Assembly: GCA_040226215.1 (NCBI GenBank)
Contig: JAVKFF010000122.1
Location: forward strand, 1-64,000
Reading direction: 5' to 3'
DNA length: 64,000 nt
Origin: JAVKFF01 sp040226215
GTDB taxonomy: Bacteria > Pseudomonadota > Alphaproteobacteria > DSM-16000 > Inquilinaceae
Made by a program: the position numbers and the translations under genes. The first letter of the stretch is position 1; each line of letters opens with the position of its first letter. Positions 58,101 through 61,100 of the stretch are shown one piece after another. The notes beneath the pieces were generated by a model. That model had not been told where the DNA came from. It ran no database searches and was given only the letters and a program-made list of their open reading frames with translations.

Positions 58101-61100
58101 ACTGACGCGGTTCGCGATCACGCGGCCGGCCACGTCGGCGTCGATGTGCAGCAGGTTATCCGCCGCGTTCAGCGTCACCGACTGGGTCACCGTGCCGGCA
58201 TCGACACCGGTCGCGTCGCCCAGCTTGATGTTCGCGTTGATCAGCAGATCGTCGGTGGTCGTCGTAACCGTCACGGCCCGGTTATCGGTGGCGATCCCGT
58301 CATAGACGACGGCGCCCGATCCGTCGGTCTCAACGCCCATGTCGGTGAAGCTGATCACGCCGCCCGAGCGCGCATCCGACAGATCGGTGATGGTCAGCGC
58401 GCGGTCGTTCGTGACAATGAACTTGTTCAGCGCCGAATGCGGGCCGAAATTCCAGCTGGCGTCGCGCCCGACAAGGGCGCCGCCGAAATTGTTGGTGTTC
58501 GTGCGGATGTCGACGCCGCCGCCGGCCACCGCGATCACATTGTCGGCCTGCACCTTGCCGCTGCCGGAGGTGGTGATGTTGCCGCCGGCGGCCAGCATGA
58601 CCGTGGTGTCGAAGCCGCTGTCGATCGACGAGAGGATCTCCTGTTCGATCGTCAGGTCGCGGGCGACATGGATGAGCGTGTCGCCGGTGGTCGAGCCGTG
58701 ATCGGCCGCGGCGGAGCCGGCAAGGCGCAGATCGGTGAATCCCCGGACCGTGTAGTCGCCGCCACCAGAGCGCGCGTAGAGCGCGTTCGTCGCCGCCTGA
58801 TCGGTCAGGGTGAAATTGGCGATCGCGCCCGCGGTGTGCCCGCCGGCTGTCTCCGCGTAGCGCTCACCGGACAGGAGCTTCAGCGTCCCCGCCTGGGTGG
58901 TGAGCCGACGAACCTGGCTGGTGTTCGCCCAGATCGCGCCCAGGCCATCGCCGCCGCTTCCCGGGCCGAACAGCGACGAGAGATCCGCATCGGCCTCGAT
59001 CAGCGCCGTGTTGCTGCCGGTCAGCGCGATGGTGCCGGTGAAGCCGAGATTGATGTCGCCCTGCGCCTGGATCGCGAGATTGGCGTTGATGGATCCAGCG
59101 TTGTTGCTGGTGAAGGTAAGGCTGTCCTCCTCCTGGGCGGTAAAACTGCCGCTGCCCACCGTGGTCAGCGTGAGCGTGTCGACATTGGTCTTGATGCTCG
59201 ACGCCGTGACCCCTGCCGCGTGCGACAGGTTGCCGATGACGAGGCTGGGGGCGATCAGCGCCCCTTTCGCGGTGTCGCCGGCATCCGGCCCGGTCGCGGA
59301 ATTGACCGAGGCGAGGTTGGTCAGCGTGATCGAGGCGGTCGACTCCAGGGAGTCGAAAAGACGCAGATCCTCGATATTGTTGAGCGTGAAACCCGCCTGG
59401 GTGGTCAGGGTCTGCGAGGCCTCGGCGTCGTCCATGAAGATGTCGACGTCGCGGAAGCCCGTGAGGTTGACCGGACCGGTGTAGAAGTCATTGGCCCCGG
59501 CATAGGCGAAATCGACGTTGGTGAAGTTGGACTTCGCTCCCCCCGTCTCACCACTCTCGATGGTGATGGCGTTGGTGGCGGCGATGGTGTTGCGACCGGC
59601 CGGCTGCGGCGTGCCGAAGAAGATGACCCGCCCTTGCCCGAAATCCGTCGCGGTGCCGTCATTGTCGACCGTGTCCAGAGTGACCGACTGGCCGGAGATG
59701 TCGATCGGGTCGCCGGTTCCCTGCACATTGATGCCGGCATAGGATCTGAGGTCGATATCACCGCCCGTGGCGATCAGGCTCGAACGCACCTGAGTCAAGT
59801 CCTCGACCCAGAGATTGATGTCGCCCGTGGTCCGCAGGGGGCCGCCCGACGTGGTGTCGATATCCATCGACTTGAAGCCGCCGATGTCGATCGAGGCGGC
59901 CGTATCGGACCCCGCGCCATCATAGGTGAAGCGGTGGGTGCCGATCTGTTCCGACCGACCGCCGAAACTGCCGGAACGGATAAACAGATCAGTTTCGTCG
60001 GCGAGGCTGATCTTGCTGCCAACGCCACCGGTCAGGCTGACAACGCCAGCTTGAAGGAAGTCCGCCTTCGCGGCAGCGCTGGCGGCGTTCCAGTTTCCGG
60101 CCAGGATCGTGGCGTCGTCGCCGGCCACCACGTCGCCGCCGAGCGTGATCGACTGGCCGGAGTCGAGTTCAATCGTCCCGCTGGCGACAAGATCGCCCAC
60201 GATGACGATGTCGCCGGCATTTGCGTAGCCTGGCGCGGTATCGATGAGGATCGCGCCCCATGGGTCGCCCGCACCGGGATTCACCGCCGTCGTGGTGACG
60301 TCGCCCTGGAAGGTCACCTCGTTGGCTCCGGCACCGTCCAACAGGTCGAACACGCGCACCGAGCCCAACGAAGCCGGGCTGTCCGCGCCGGGCGATACGA
60401 TTGACGCGCTGTTGATCACCCTCAGCGAGTCGACAACTGTCAGATCGCCGGAAATATTGTGAACAAGGAAGTCGCCATCGACTGTTGCTTCCGTCACTCC
60501 CGGATCGAGATCGAAATCGATCAATACATCGTCAAATCCCGAGAACTCCATCTTTGTCGTCGCGGCCGATGTAGAATCCGAACGATAGGCGAAGGTGACG
60601 TTGGAGAAATCATTTCGCGTTGTACTTCCTTCGGTCTGGACGCCTTGTCGCCAAGAATTATAGGACTGCAACGTACCGCCACTAACGCCCCAACTCGAAG
60701 GATTACCCTGGGCCAGCTCGACCCTGAGCGGCTGGTTGATGTAGATATTACCTTCACGGGTGTAATCGAACACCCCGCCCACGGAGAGGCCAGCGGCGTT
60801 CACGGTAACCCTGCTGCCTGAAAAATTCTCCGTATCAATGAATATGTCCCGACCCGCATTCAGAATAATACTTCCATTGATTGAATCCGTAGTCAGATCG
60901 TTCGCATACAAATCATCGTTGATATAAATATTATTGGCCGACTGAATGATAATGTACGTGCCTTCAATCAGCGTTTCGCCAGGGGCCGCCTGAATATAGG
61001 TGTCGCCGAAGCCACTCATGCGCAATTGATCGGTGACCGTCCCGGGTCGCTCAATGTCTACATGTTTGAATATTGGCGCCTGATAAAGCGTTACGGTGGC

